From Chitinophagaceae bacterium (GTDB lineage: Bacteria > Bacteroidota > Bacteroidia > Chitinophagales > Chitinophagaceae), in contig JADKJI010000038.1 in the NCBI GenBank assembly GCA_016721085.1, positions 1-39,327 on the forward strand: a stretch of 39,327 bases of DNA. Reading direction: 5' to 3'. This document shows positions 1-9,158 of the stretch, piece by piece. How positions within the stretch are numbered: the stretch's first letter is position 1; each line of letters opens with the position of its first letter. Both the position numbers and the translations under genes were made by a program. A model generated the notes under the pieces. The model was not told the origin of the DNA and ran no database searches. It saw only the letters and a program-made list of their open reading frames with translations.

Positions 1-750
1 GGGCGACCTTCAAAATAAGCGCTTTGCAATTGGACAGTCTGATTATGGTGGCGGAATAGGGGTGACTTATGACATAAGTTCACGTTTGGCCATACGCTCC
101 AATTTCAGCTTAGGAAGGGTATCGGCAGAGGATAAGAATAACGAACCTAGTCTCCAGCCCAGAAACCTTAGTTTCCAGTCAAAAATCATAGAAGGCAATC
201 TATTGTTGGAATGGACTTTTTTCGATTTAGACCGTCAGCGCCTTTCTCCATACATTTTTGCTGGTATTGCCCGCTATCATTTTGACCCATATGCTTTTGA
301 TACTTTAGGAAATAAGATATTCCTGAAACCTCTTAGCACTGAAGGACAAGGATTGTCTCAATATCCCAATGTTAAAACCTATAAACTCGGTCAATGGGCT
401 ATTCCATTTGGAGGAGGTATAAGGCTAAGGGTTTCTGACAATGTAACTCTGGGATATGAATTGGGTATGAGAAAGCTCTTTACTGATTATCTTGATGATG
501 TAAGCGGTCTATATGTTGATCAATTTATTCTGGCTCAGAGAAGGGACTAAAAGCTGTGGAAATGGCTTTTAGGGCCGGTGAAGTAAAAAACAGTACAGCC
601 ACATATCCATCTGCCGGCGATAAAAGGGGTGGAAGCCAATTCAAGGATTGGTATTATTTCCATGGATTAACGCTTTCATTTGCCCTTAATACCTCAGGGT
701 CAGGATTTGGGAAAAAGGGAAGCATGGCTTGTCCAAAAAGAATTTTATGA
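1..750 (+). CDS. DUF6089 family outer-membrane barrel-like protein, 5' partial, frameshifted
   Basis: The reading frame enters from the left edge (residues GDLQNKRFAIGQSDYGGGIG precede the first internal Met), so the N-terminus lies outside the window. The visible part has alternating beta strands, with PYIFAGIARYHFDP, WAIPFGGGIRLRVSDNVTLGYELGMRKLFTDYLDDVSG, as in DUF6089 proteins, which are thought to be barrel-like envelope proteins of Bacteroidota. The frame stops at 550. The expected family C-terminus (VEMAFRAGE, then KDWYYFHGLTLSFAL) continues from about 552 in another frame to a stop at 750. This implies one small indel near 540-552, either a mutation or a sequence error. No function beyond an envelope role can be inferred. 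Confidence 0.75.
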
Positions 751-769
751 AAATATATCTTAGATAGTT

Positions 770-800
770 GCAAAAAAGGCTCCTTCGGGACCTTTTTTGC
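770..800 (+). terminator. Intrinsic terminator with UUCG loop
   Basis: A 10-bp arm GCAAAAAAGG pairs with CCTTTTTTGC. An inner TCC/GGA stem closes a TTCG tetraloop, with one bulged C at 780. It lies 20 bases after the stop at 750 and is followed by T-rich sequence, so it most likely ends the DUF6089 transcript. Confidence 0.8.
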
Positions 801-937
801 TTTATACAAAAGCAAATTTTCGGTAGGCTATTATTGTTTAAGCCATCTTGCGTGCTAAGAAATATCTGCCTTAAACAGTATTTTAAAAAACTCCAGAAAA
901 TATGCTGCAGTAAAACCTTTTCCAATGCATAGTGTTT

Positions 938-945
938 TACTTTTG
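938..945 (+). promoter_or_regulatory. Bacteroidota -7 element before ubiD
   Basis: TACTTTTG is an exact match to TAnnTTTG. It ends 16 bases before the ATG at 962, predicting a leader of roughly ten bases. No convincing -33 TTTG is visible. Confidence 0.55.
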
Positions 946-961
946 CAAATCAAATCATCAT

Positions 962-2890
962 ATGGCATTTCGTAATCAGCAACATTTTATAGACACATTG
1001 GAGAAAGAGGGTGAATTGGTTAGGATCAGTTCGTATGTTGACCCCAAACTGGAGATCGCCGAAATTACAGATAGGGTTAGTAAGATGCCCGGTGGTGGTA
1101 AAGCCCTTCTATTCGAAAATACTGGTTACGATTTTCCAGTGTTGATGAATGCCTATGGCAGTGAAAAAAGAATGAGTATTGCACTGGGTGTAACTCATCT
1201 GGATGATGTTGCCAGGGAGATTGAAAGCTTATTCAAAATGCTTAGTGCTCCCAAAGAAGGACTTTTAGACAAGCTAAAGATGCTTCCAAAGCTTGCTCAG
1301 TTTTCAAGCTGGATGCCTAAAGTGGTTAGTGGTCGCGGTGAATGTCAGGAAGTGGTAATTACAGACAAGCCGGATATTACCAAATTACCTGTAATCACCT
1401 GCTGGCCAAAAGATGGAGGCCCTTTTGTTACTTTACCTGTTATTCATACAAAAGATCCTAATACCAATTCCCGCAATGTTGGAATGTACCGAATGCAGGT
1501 ATTTGGCCCTGACTTAACGGGTATGCACTGGCATAAACATAAAGTGAGTGCAAAGCATTTTTCTGAATATAAGAAGCTGGGTAAAAAAATGCCGGTTGCT
1601 GTAGCATTAGGAGGAGACCCTGTATATGCGTATTCAGCAACAGCACCATTGCCTGAAAACGTGGATGAATATATGCTCGCTGGTTTTCTAAGGAAAAAGA
1701 AAGTGGAGTTGGTAAAGTGTATTACTCAACCTGAAATAGAAGTGCCAGCAGACGCTGATTTTATCATAGAAGGATATGTTGATCCGGCAGCCCCATTGAT
1801 CTGGGAAGGTCCTTTTGGTGACCATACAGGGTATTATTCACTGCCCGATTTCTATCCACGGTTTCATATTACCGCTATCACCCATAAGAAAAAGGCAGTC
1901 TATCCCGCTACAATAGTAGGTATCCCACCACAAGAAGATGCCTGGTTGGGTAAAGCAACCGAAAGGATATTCCTGGCACCTATCAAAATGACCATGGTGC
2001 CCGAAATAACGGATATGGATATGCCACTGGAAGGAGTATTTCATAACCTGGTGATTACCCAGATTCAAAAAGATTATGCAGGACAGGGACAAAAGGTGAT
2101 GAATGCAATGTGGGGGGCTGGACAGATGATGTTCAATAAGATTTTGGTGCTGGCAGATACAGCAGTTAAGATACAAGACTACAAGGCGCTTGCTAAATAT
2201 GTTTCAAAAAACCTTGACCCGGCAAACGATATCGGGTTTTCACAAGGCCCAATGGATGTACTCGATCATAGTTGCAGCAAACTAGGCTTTGGAGGAAAGA
2301 TGTGTATTGATGGAACAGTGAAAAAAGAAGAGGAGAGAAATGAATTGTTTCAGGGTATTATGGATAATAAGGTGGTGGATCCTCGTGTAATTATGGATAA
2401 ATTCCCCGAGATTAAAGCAGTCAATACGTCGCTTTTACCAGATGACATTTCATGTATTCTTGTTTCAGTACAAAAGAACCGACCTGGTCATATCAAAGCG
2501 CTACATCAGCAATTATGTGACATGCCAGAATTGGAAGGTTTGAAGTTGATCTTATATGTAGAACATACTGTTGATGCTAATGATCTCTCTGTGGCCCTGT
2601 GGCGCTTCTGTAACAACCTTGATCCAAAAAGAGATAGTATTCTTGTCGAAAAGCAAGTAGTTAAATACCCAATGACCCATTGGTCATGCATGGGTTTTGA
2701 TGGAACTATAAAGACAAAAGAGATCGACAATTTCCAACGCGACTGGCCAAATATCATTGTAGCAGCAGACGCTACCATAGCAGCTGTAGACGCAAAATGG
2801 AATTCTCTTGGATTAGGTGTATTCCAGCCATCACCATCGTTGAAGTTTAAGGGGCAGATTTATGGGGAGGAAGCGGTAGTCGGGAGTTAG
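962..2890 (+). CDS. ubiD: UbiD-family (prenyl-FMN-dependent) decarboxylase
   Basis: The 642-residue protein matches UbiD/menaquinone-type decarboxylases, which remove the aromatic carboxylate in quinone synthesis using prenylated FMN made by UbiX (not in this window). Visible family motifs are GGPFVTLPVIHT and NSRNVGMYRMQ (about residues 160-178, the cofactor and metal region), MHWHKHK, IEGYVDP, and the acidic catalytic stretch EGPFGDHTGYYS near residue 282. I chose ATG 962 rather than an in-frame GTG at 932 because the promoter element lies between them and MAFRNQQHF is where family similarity begins. The last residues (VVGS) and the stop are made of the family A repeat that follows. The gene stands alone and converges on the minus-strand DUF3857 operon. 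Confidence 0.9.
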   Translation: MAFRNQQHFIDTLEKEGELVRISSYVDPKLEIAEITDRVSKMPGGGKALLFENTGYDFPVLMNAYGSEKRMSIALGVTHLDDVAREIESLFKMLSAPKEGLLDKLKMLPKLAQFSSWMPKVVSGRGECQEVVITDKPDITKLPVITCWPKDGGPFVTLPVIHTKDPNTNSRNVGMYRMQVFGPDLTGMHWHKHKVSAKHFSEYKKLGKKMPVAVALGGDPVYAYSATAPLPENVDEYMLAGFLRKKKVELVKCITQPEIEVPADADFIIEGYVDPAAPLIWEGPFGDHTGYYSLPDFYPRFHITAITHKKKAVYPATIVGIPPQEDAWLGKATERIFLAPIKMTMVPEITDMDMPLEGVFHNLVITQIQKDYAGQGQKVMNAMWGAGQMMFNKILVLADTAVKIQDYKALAKYVSKNLDPANDIGFSQGPMDVLDHSCSKLGFGGKMCIDGTVKKEEERNELFQGIMDNKVVDPRVIMDKFPEIKAVNTSLLPDDISCILVSVQKNRPGHIKALHQQLCDMPELEGLKLILYVEHTVDANDLSVALWRFCNNLDPKRDSILVEKQVVKYPMTHWSCMGFDGTIKTKEIDNFQRDWPNIIVAADATIAAVDAKWNSLGLGVFQPSPSLKFKGQIYGEEAVVGS

Positions 2891-3255
2891 TAGTCCGGAA
2901 GTCGGGAAGTCCGAAAGTCCGGAAGAAAATACAAATACATAGTAGGGAAGTAGGGTAGTAGGGAAGTAAGGAAGGAGAAACAATCTTTTGTGTTTTAAGT
3001 CATATATAAAATTTAACCGCAGAGGCGCAGGGACGCAGAGATAATCCTCTGCGTCCCTGCGTCTCTGCGGGTTATAATATTACCTACTAAATGTTTCAAT
3101 AATTAAAAATTCTCCCTTACTACCTCACTACCTAACTTCCCTACTATGTATTTGTATTTTCTTCCGGACTAGAATTTCAGGTTCTCCAAACCACATGAGC
3201 CGCGGACTTAAATATCAGAGACCTCAAAATTCAAACGCTGCGGACTTCCGGACTA
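2875..3255. repeat. Compound family A repeat: inverted arms around a palindromic core
   Basis: The left arm (about 2875-2975) is built of AGTCCGGAAGTC-like and AGTAGGGAAGTA-like words joined by GGAAGAAAATACAAATAC. The right arm (about 3108-3255) carries the same words in reverse complement and adds GCGGACTTAAATATCAG. The core at 3015-3073 is a long near-perfect palindrome of CGCAGAG-type words (GCAGAGGCGCAGGGACGCAG against CTGCGTCCCTGCGTCTCTGC). The element fills the gap between the converging ubiD and DUF3857 genes and enters the ends of both coding regions. No gene is seen inside it. Confidence 0.85.
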
Positions 3256-5180
3256 TTCTCCCCTTCTTCAACACCAACGGCTCATTCAAAATATTCACCA
3301 TCTTCTTATAGAAATCTTTCACAGTAGGATATTCGTAGGAATCAAAAACCGGGCGTGCTATCTGGGTTTTTATTCTAACAGTTATTTTCCGGGTTTGTAC
3401 ATCGTAGTTCATTATTCGCGACATGGTAATACTGTTATCTGGCATTACAAGGTTTATGTTTTGAGGCAGTGTTTCTGGCTTAAGGCCTTGTGGTAATTCA
3501 ATTACTTGTGTTACTACACTAGTAGCCTCTGTTCCAAAATTGATATTAGTGAAACGTATGTCCGACACAAATGGGGTCCTATTTAAACCATTAAATAAAT
3601 TGACGTCGACAGTATAATAATCACCTGAAGATGGATTTGAAACTGTAAAGTTGAACAGTTGTTCTAATGGGGCATCTTCCTTGTCCTTGTTGTTGATAAC
3701 AAGGCTATCTATAATCATATCGCTTACCGGTTTCATCAGGTATTTCTCTGAGAATTCCTTTTGGTCGTGAGTGCTCAGAAAATCGAGTTTGTCGAGACGG
3801 GTATAATCATAGCTGCTTACTGTAGCATGGCCTTTAAGTATTCCATCTTCGCTGATAGTAGATACTATTCCTACATAATTCTTTTGACTTTTAGTGGAAT
3901 CTTTTAATGTTATTAAACTTGAATTCTTTCTGGCTACAAGAAACCCGGTAGTGTTTATAAGTTCAAAAGGAATGATATTGGGTGGAGTATCAGTAGCAGT
4001 GCCATCAAGAAAGTATTTCTTATTGTCAATAGTAACCATGGCAACCACTTTATTGAATTGATCCTTGAAAGGATAAGTGGTATTTACTTTTCCATGATGC
4101 CTTTCGCTAACCAGTACTGGCGATACGTTAAGTCCAACTTCCATCAGCAGGTTAATAAGAAGCAGATTTATTTCGCCAGCATTTCCGGATTTTTTATCCC
4201 ATGTTTTGCGTAAAGATTCACTGGCGTATTTTGAACTCATTCCATTCCAATTGAATTTTTTCCGGATTAAGTTATAGACCGTTGTCATTTTTTCATAATC
4301 GGTTGGAAGAGCTTTTACTTGCTTGATGAAATCGTCGGCACCACCAATATTCTTTTCTATCTGGCGACCGAATGATTCATTTATTGTAAGATCGCGACCC
4401 AGGTCTTCCCAGGTATTATCATATTTTTGTTTTACGCCATCACTGGATTGGTACTGTGAAATCTGGAAAATTACTCTTTGTCTATAGTCATCCCTTGCAT
4501 CCATGTATGGCTCATTTCTTAGCGCAGCGATATTCCTCATTTCAAAAATGACCCGTCCTTCATCCTGAATGGTTTTTGTATCTAAGACCAGATTAGGACT
4601 TTTACTTATCTTATAGGCGAATGTGAGTCTTGGTAATATGGTAAGGTCATAATGACTGATGGCGGTTGGGATGTCTGTTTGAAAACGCCATTCCTCCAAT
4701 CCTGCAAAACTTTTCATCCTCGATTCATATTGGTATTCGATGATACTGCCTACTTTTACCTCGGGCATCGCCAATTTTACTTCAGAATAATACTCGTTTA
4801 TTTTCTTTCTGAAAATGGAGCTTTTATCAAGATTGATTACATAGGGCACTTTGTTTTCATCAAGATTATGTACATATCCTTTTATGTCGTAAAGGGTTTC
4901 GAATTCGTCTTTATTGTAATAGGGAATGCTGATATTGCCTCTGTCCAGGGCGCTTGCTTTAAGTATCTTGATACGGATTCGTCTTACTGTTACAAGATTA
5001 TAGTCGACAGGTGTTGCAACAGCTTGGTCTAATAAGATAACTGCATCCGCTTCCTTGTCGAAGTCGCATTCAGTCATCATAATATCACTCTTAGATATAG
5101 AACCGTAGTCCGGTATCTTTGATTGCGCTTTTCGAAATCAAAGTCAATACCAGTAATGAAATAGTTAATAGCTTTTTCAT
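3224..5180 (-). CDS. DUF3857 transglutaminase-like protein, triad degenerate; frameshift in signal peptide
   Basis: Third gene of the operon and a clear paralogue of the first (7139-9088): both share SFDKDAEA/DFDKEADA, FPEVKVGSIIEY, RNEPYMDARDDYRQ and KKSGNAGEINLLL. The transglutaminase Cys position is Ala (GNAGEI) and the His position is Lys (FNKVV); only the Asp position (FLDGTA) is kept, so enzyme activity is unlikely. The long open frame starts at 5080. However, an ATG at 5180 begins MKKLLTISLLVLTLIS, a signal peptide in another frame. Removing one base from the four-T run at 5129-5132 joins it to AQSKIPDYGSISKSDIM, which aligns with the paralogue's AQKDKDVPEWGTIDKP. The last residues (IVRKSAAFEF) and the stop come from family A repeat sequence. 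Confidence 0.85.
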
Positions 5181-5216
5181 TGCATCAAATTGTGAGAGCA
5201 TTAGGGGCTAATGAAT

Positions 5217-7115
5217 TCATTCTTTCTTTACAACCAGTTTCTGCTGTTGTTCTCTTATAATATCGCTGAAGAATTTAGCGGCTTCCTGATAATGCGAAGC
5301 TTTGATTACATATTGGTCAAGGGTTAAACGGCAGGTAGTGAAGAGTTGCCGTTTGGCAGCGTCGTATTTATAATTTGATTCGAATTGCCCGATTTGATCT
5401 TTAATAACTGTTGGTTTTGGCAGAGTTTCAATGGTAAAACCTTCAGGCAATTGGTAAATGGTAGTATCGGTTTGAATAAGGGGGAATTCCATATAATAAT
5501 CAGATTCCCTTTTCTCCATTTTTGGTAAAGCAGTATTCCAGAATTTGTAAAGACGTGCATTCAGGAACATTTTGCTTCCTGTACTGAAATCCGGAATTTT
5601 TTCAAAGCTCATATCATAATGAAGAGTATACTGGCTGCCATTCACATCCTTTTTTACAATCTGCAGATCATCTGGTTGTTTGAATCCGACCCTGTTGATT
5701 AGGTATGATTTTTTTACCTGATCAGTTGATTCAAATAATCGACTGTTCAATACATCTGTAAATTCCCCAGTATGATGAACATCAATAGCTGCTGTACCTG
5801 AGCCATTTTCAGCCATGGTTATTAATGTATATGAATGCAAAACATTGTTTGATGCCTTGCTTCTTGGCGTTGGCACCATTACCCCACCTGTTTCAGTAAT
5901 AAGGAAGGCATTTCTGTTTTCTGTGAAATTGCCTAATACGCCAAAGGGTTGGGTACGACTGGTACATTCAAGCCAAATAGTATCCTTTGGTTGAGGTACA
6001 CAAAGAATCACATGATTAAATGCATTCTGAGGGAAGTCTTTATCTACAGGCATTTCATCATAACCGGCATTAATAATAGCATAATGGCTGGGAATGTTAA
6101 CTGCATTCAGCATAGCCTGCATAAAATTACTAAGGGCCTTACAATCACCATATTTCTTGCTCTCAACAAAATCGGCAGAGAACGGTTTCCAGCCACCAAT
6201 ACCCAATTGAATACTTACATATCTGAAATTATCCTGCAGATACTTATATAAAATGGCAACTTTCTCCTTATCAGATTTTGCATCTTTAACCAGATTCCTG
6301 TAAAAACCCTGGCTTTGTTCAGGTAGCTTATTTGTTTGTTTTATTAGTGTGGTTTGCCATTTTCCGTACGATTGCCAGCTACTCATGTCCCCTTCATAAT
6401 CATCCATTTCAAAAAGGGTAGGGGCTATCATTACCCTTGGAATATCTCTTGATGCTGCCCCGTCTTCATCTTTAAAAGGCCCTGCATTTTGAACTGACCA
6501 TACATATGTAATAGAACCATTCTCTTCCTTAATAGTTGGCTGAAGCGAACAACGATAGTTTTTATACCTGACTTTGTTGTTTGCAGCGGTTGTTATGGTA
6601 TAATTCGATTTTTGAATCGTCTGCTCAGGTAATTGAGGAATAAAATCTTCATATTCAAGTATTCCATCATAAGCAATGGCATAATTATATTCAACAGTAA
6701 TCGGATATTTATCTGTTGTTACCATCCCATAAATAATCTTGTTATCTGTTACCAAAGAAAAACCATCATCATCGCTCGCTTTTTCCAAATCCTTTTTCTT
6801 GTAGTGTCTTATATAGTTGCCTTTTTCATCAAATACATTGATTTCTATATCCTCAATTTTGCGAAACTTATCAGGATATTGAACAAAAACCAATTGTCGC
6901 TGTGCTTTTTCATTAAGAACGGTTACAACCCGTTTTACTTCCTGTCGTCCGCGCCCGGGACTTTTTATTATAATATTAGTTTTCTGCTCCCTTATTACAG
7001 CATTAACATCTTTTTTCAAGCTATCGGGTATACCCGTTACAGCATATTGGGGTCGGTCCTGGGCATTCAATATCCTGAGACCGAAAACGAAGAGGAGCAA
7101 AAGCGTTTTTTTCAT
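5217..7115 (-). CDS. DUF3857 protein with intact transglutaminase Cys-His
   Basis: Middle gene of the operon, about 632 residues. It has a signal peptide (MKKTLLLLFVFGLRILNAQ), an N-terminal DUF3857 beta domain, then a transglutaminase-like core. That core has YGDCKALSNFM (Cys near 325), AFNHVIL (His near 368) and WLECTS at the third triad position, so unlike its neighbours it may be catalytically competent. The start at 7115 is preferred to an upstream in-frame ATG at 7142 because the signal peptide begins there. The gap to the upstream gene's stop is 23 bases and to the next start 36 bases, consistent with one transcript. The substrate is unknown; a periplasmic or surface location is inferred from the signal peptide. 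Confidence 0.88.
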   Translation of the reverse strand: MKKTLLLLFVFGLRILNAQDRPQYAVTGIPDSLKKDVNAVIREQKTNIIIKSPGRGRQEVKRVVTVLNEKAQRQLVFVQYPDKFRKIEDIEINVFDEKGNYIRHYKKKDLEKASDDDGFSLVTDNKIIYGMVTTDKYPITVEYNYAIAYDGILEYEDFIPQLPEQTIQKSNYTITTAANNKVRYKNYRCSLQPTIKEENGSITYVWSVQNAGPFKDEDGAASRDIPRVMIAPTLFEMDDYEGDMSSWQSYGKWQTTLIKQTNKLPEQSQGFYRNLVKDAKSDKEKVAILYKYLQDNFRYVSIQLGIGGWKPFSADFVESKKYGDCKALSNFMQAMLNAVNIPSHYAIINAGYDEMPVDKDFPQNAFNHVILCVPQPKDTIWLECTSRTQPFGVLGNFTENRNAFLITETGGVMVPTPRSKASNNVLHSYTLITMAENGSGTAAIDVHHTGEFTDVLNSRLFESTDQVKKSYLINRVGFKQPDDLQIVKKDVNGSQYTLHYDMSFEKIPDFSTGSKMFLNARLYKFWNTALPKMEKRESDYYMEFPLIQTDTTIYQLPEGFTIETLPKPTVIKDQIGQFESNYKYDAAKRQLFTTCRLTLDQYVIKASHYQEAAKFFSDIIREQQQKLVVKKE

Positions 7116-7138
7116 AAAGTGGTGCTCTAACTGATAAA

Positions 7139-9088
7139 TCAAGGTTTTGGAACGGGTAAGGTTTTTTTCCTGAACACGAATTGTTCATTGAGTAATTCGA
7201 AAAGCTTCTTGTAGAATTCACGGAAATCAGGATATTCTTCAGTTGTATAGAAAGGTTTGATGAAATCCAATGTAATACGAATAGAAACACTATTGCCACT
7301 AACAGCTGCTATCCTGCGTATGTTTATGCTACTATCTGGCATCATCATCCTGATATTCTTTGGTAATTCCTCAAAAACGTAACCCTCAGGAATATTAAAG
7401 TAACCGATAATATTAAAGGATTGGTTTTCTCCAAAAAATACATCTGAAAAGCGATTGTCGGCTACAAAAGGATTCTTTTCCATTCCGGTAAACATATTTA
7501 CCGTAAAGTATTTGTAGTCTCCAGAACCACTTATGTTTTTACTGAATTTAAATGTTTCCCTTAGCGGTAAAGAATCCACAGCTTCATTTTCTGATTTGTA
7601 ATCTGATATTTCCGTATCCGGATTCTTATCGGTCAGGAATTCTTTTATGTATTTGTCTTTCCCTTTTTTTATTTCAGGAAGTTTTTCAAGTTTGGCATAG
7701 TCAATCGATGTGATCGATGTTTCCCCTTTCATTGTGCCGTTCTCTTCAATATTTCCCTGGATAGCTATAAAACTCTTATGTTTTAAATTTTCATTCCAGA
7801 GTGGCTTCCAACCCCATTCCATTGTCTCCAGTTTTTCAATAACCAATCCTTGGGTATACATAACATCATCAGGGATAAGATGGGACGGATAGTCCTTATT
7901 GGTGGCATCCAATACATAAAAATCGTCCCCAATCGTAACATAGGCCATTACTTTATTGAATTGGTCGAAACCTGCTACTAGGGTATTGATAAAGCCATTG
8001 CTTCTTGTACTTACAAGTACTGGTTTAGCTTCAAGACCAGCATCTTTGAGAAGGTTTACCAAAATCAGGTTTATCTCGCCGCTGGTTCCTTTTTTATCCT
8101 TCCAGGCAGACTTTACTCCATCGAGTGCCCAGATATTTGAGTATCCATTCCATTCCATGTTTTTTTGTACATAATGGTGAATGGTCTTCATTTTCTCATA
8201 AGGTGAACTTACTTTCTTCAATGAGTCATCAAGATCTGTTGTGCGGGGGATATTCTTCTTTAGCTGTTCGCCGAAATCAGGATCTTCCATAAGTTGTTTA
8301 ATAATACCAGGCCATGTGCGTAACATGCTATGACGTACAGCATCAGGTGTTGTTATGGCCATCACCCTCATTTCAAGGTGTTGGAGATAATCATCTTCAC
8401 TACTTATATATGGCTCGTCCCTTAAAGCCGGTACATTACTCATTGTATACTGCTTAATGATCCTGTCGCTTTTATTTGGAATAGTAGTAGCTGTATAGTC
8501 CAATACGCATTTTGGTGTAGCCATCAATTCAATCTGATAAGGGAAATCGGTTTTGTACCTGCTATAGGCAACGGGTATAGCCCTTTGGAAATACCAATTG
8601 CGAACACCCGCATTTGTAACGGTGTAACGGTATTCAATTACGCTTCCAACTTTAACTTCAGGGAAGGCAAATACCAATTCTGTATATCTTGAATCGATCT
8701 TTTTCTCCATGATCGATTTCTTATCTACTTGAGTAGTAACAATGCCTCCATTCGCATCCAGATTAAAGGTTTGAGCAGTCAATTTCCGGATAGATTCATC
8801 TCCCTTGAAACTATGATAGGGTATGTGTATATTAGCTCTTTCAAAGCCTTTTTCTTTGAGAATCTTGATTCTGATATGACGGACGAATTCAATCCGTCCA
8901 CCCATGTCAGACACCAGTTCGCCAACATCAAACAAAACCAAGGCTTCTGCGTCTTTATCAAAAGAACAGACTTTCATTTCGAGTGATGGTTTGTCGATGG
9001 TGCCCCATTCTGGTACATCTTTATCTTTTTGGGCAAATGATGTTAAAGCGAAAATCAGGAGGAGGGCGGTTGAAAAAGAGTGTTTCAT
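7139..9088 (-). CDS. DUF3857 transglutaminase-like protein, triad degenerate
   Basis: First gene of the operon, 649 residues, with signal peptide MKHSFSTALLLIFALTSFAQ. The DUF3857 region (FVRHIRIKILKEKGFERANIHIPYH, FPEVKVGSVIEYRYTV) is followed by a transglutaminase-like fold and a C-terminal beta domain. The catalytic Cys position reads Ser (KKGTSGEINLIL) and the His position reads Lys (QFNKVMAYV), with Asp kept (YVLDATN). It is therefore probably a non-catalytic binding or structural homologue. It reads divergently from the TraB gene and has its own near-consensus promoter just before the ATG. Confidence 0.9.
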   Translation of the reverse strand: MKHSFSTALLLIFALTSFAQKDKDVPEWGTIDKPSLEMKVCSFDKDAEALVLFDVGELVSDMGGRIEFVRHIRIKILKEKGFERANIHIPYHSFKGDESIRKLTAQTFNLDANGGIVTTQVDKKSIMEKKIDSRYTELVFAFPEVKVGSVIEYRYTVTNAGVRNWYFQRAIPVAYSRYKTDFPYQIELMATPKCVLDYTATTIPNKSDRIIKQYTMSNVPALRDEPYISSEDDYLQHLEMRVMAITTPDAVRHSMLRTWPGIIKQLMEDPDFGEQLKKNIPRTTDLDDSLKKVSSPYEKMKTIHHYVQKNMEWNGYSNIWALDGVKSAWKDKKGTSGEINLILVNLLKDAGLEAKPVLVSTRSNGFINTLVAGFDQFNKVMAYVTIGDDFYVLDATNKDYPSHLIPDDVMYTQGLVIEKLETMEWGWKPLWNENLKHKSFIAIQGNIEENGTMKGETSITSIDYAKLEKLPEIKKGKDKYIKEFLTDKNPDTEISDYKSENEAVDSLPLRETFKFSKNISGSGDYKYFTVNMFTGMEKNPFVADNRFSDVFFGENQSFNIIGYFNIPEGYVFEELPKNIRMMMPDSSINIRRIAAVSGNSVSIRITLDFIKPFYTTEEYPDFREFYKKLFELLNEQFVFRKKTLPVPKP

Positions 9089-9098
9089 ACAGTTATGA

Positions 9099-9106
9099 TA
9101 AAGGTA
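9099..9106 (-). promoter_or_regulatory. -7-like element for the DUF3857 operon
   Basis: On the minus strand TACCTTTA matches TAnnTTTG at all but the last base. It ends ten bases before the ATG at 9088, predicting a very short leader. Confidence 0.4.
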
Positions 9107-9158
9107 AGTGGATACTTAAATGTACATATTTTTTTAAATTCGAAAAAGAAACAACTAC

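Noticed and set aside
686..925. Minus-strand open frame between the DUF6089 gene and ubiD
   Set aside because: It crosses the intrinsic terminator, is AT-driven, and shows no conserved motif.
932..961. Upstream GTG start for ubiD
   Set aside because: It would place the -7 element inside the coding region and adds residues not seen in the family.
7710..8986. Several plus-strand open frames opposite the first DUF3857 gene
   Set aside because: They lie antisense within a clearly coding frame with conserved motifs.
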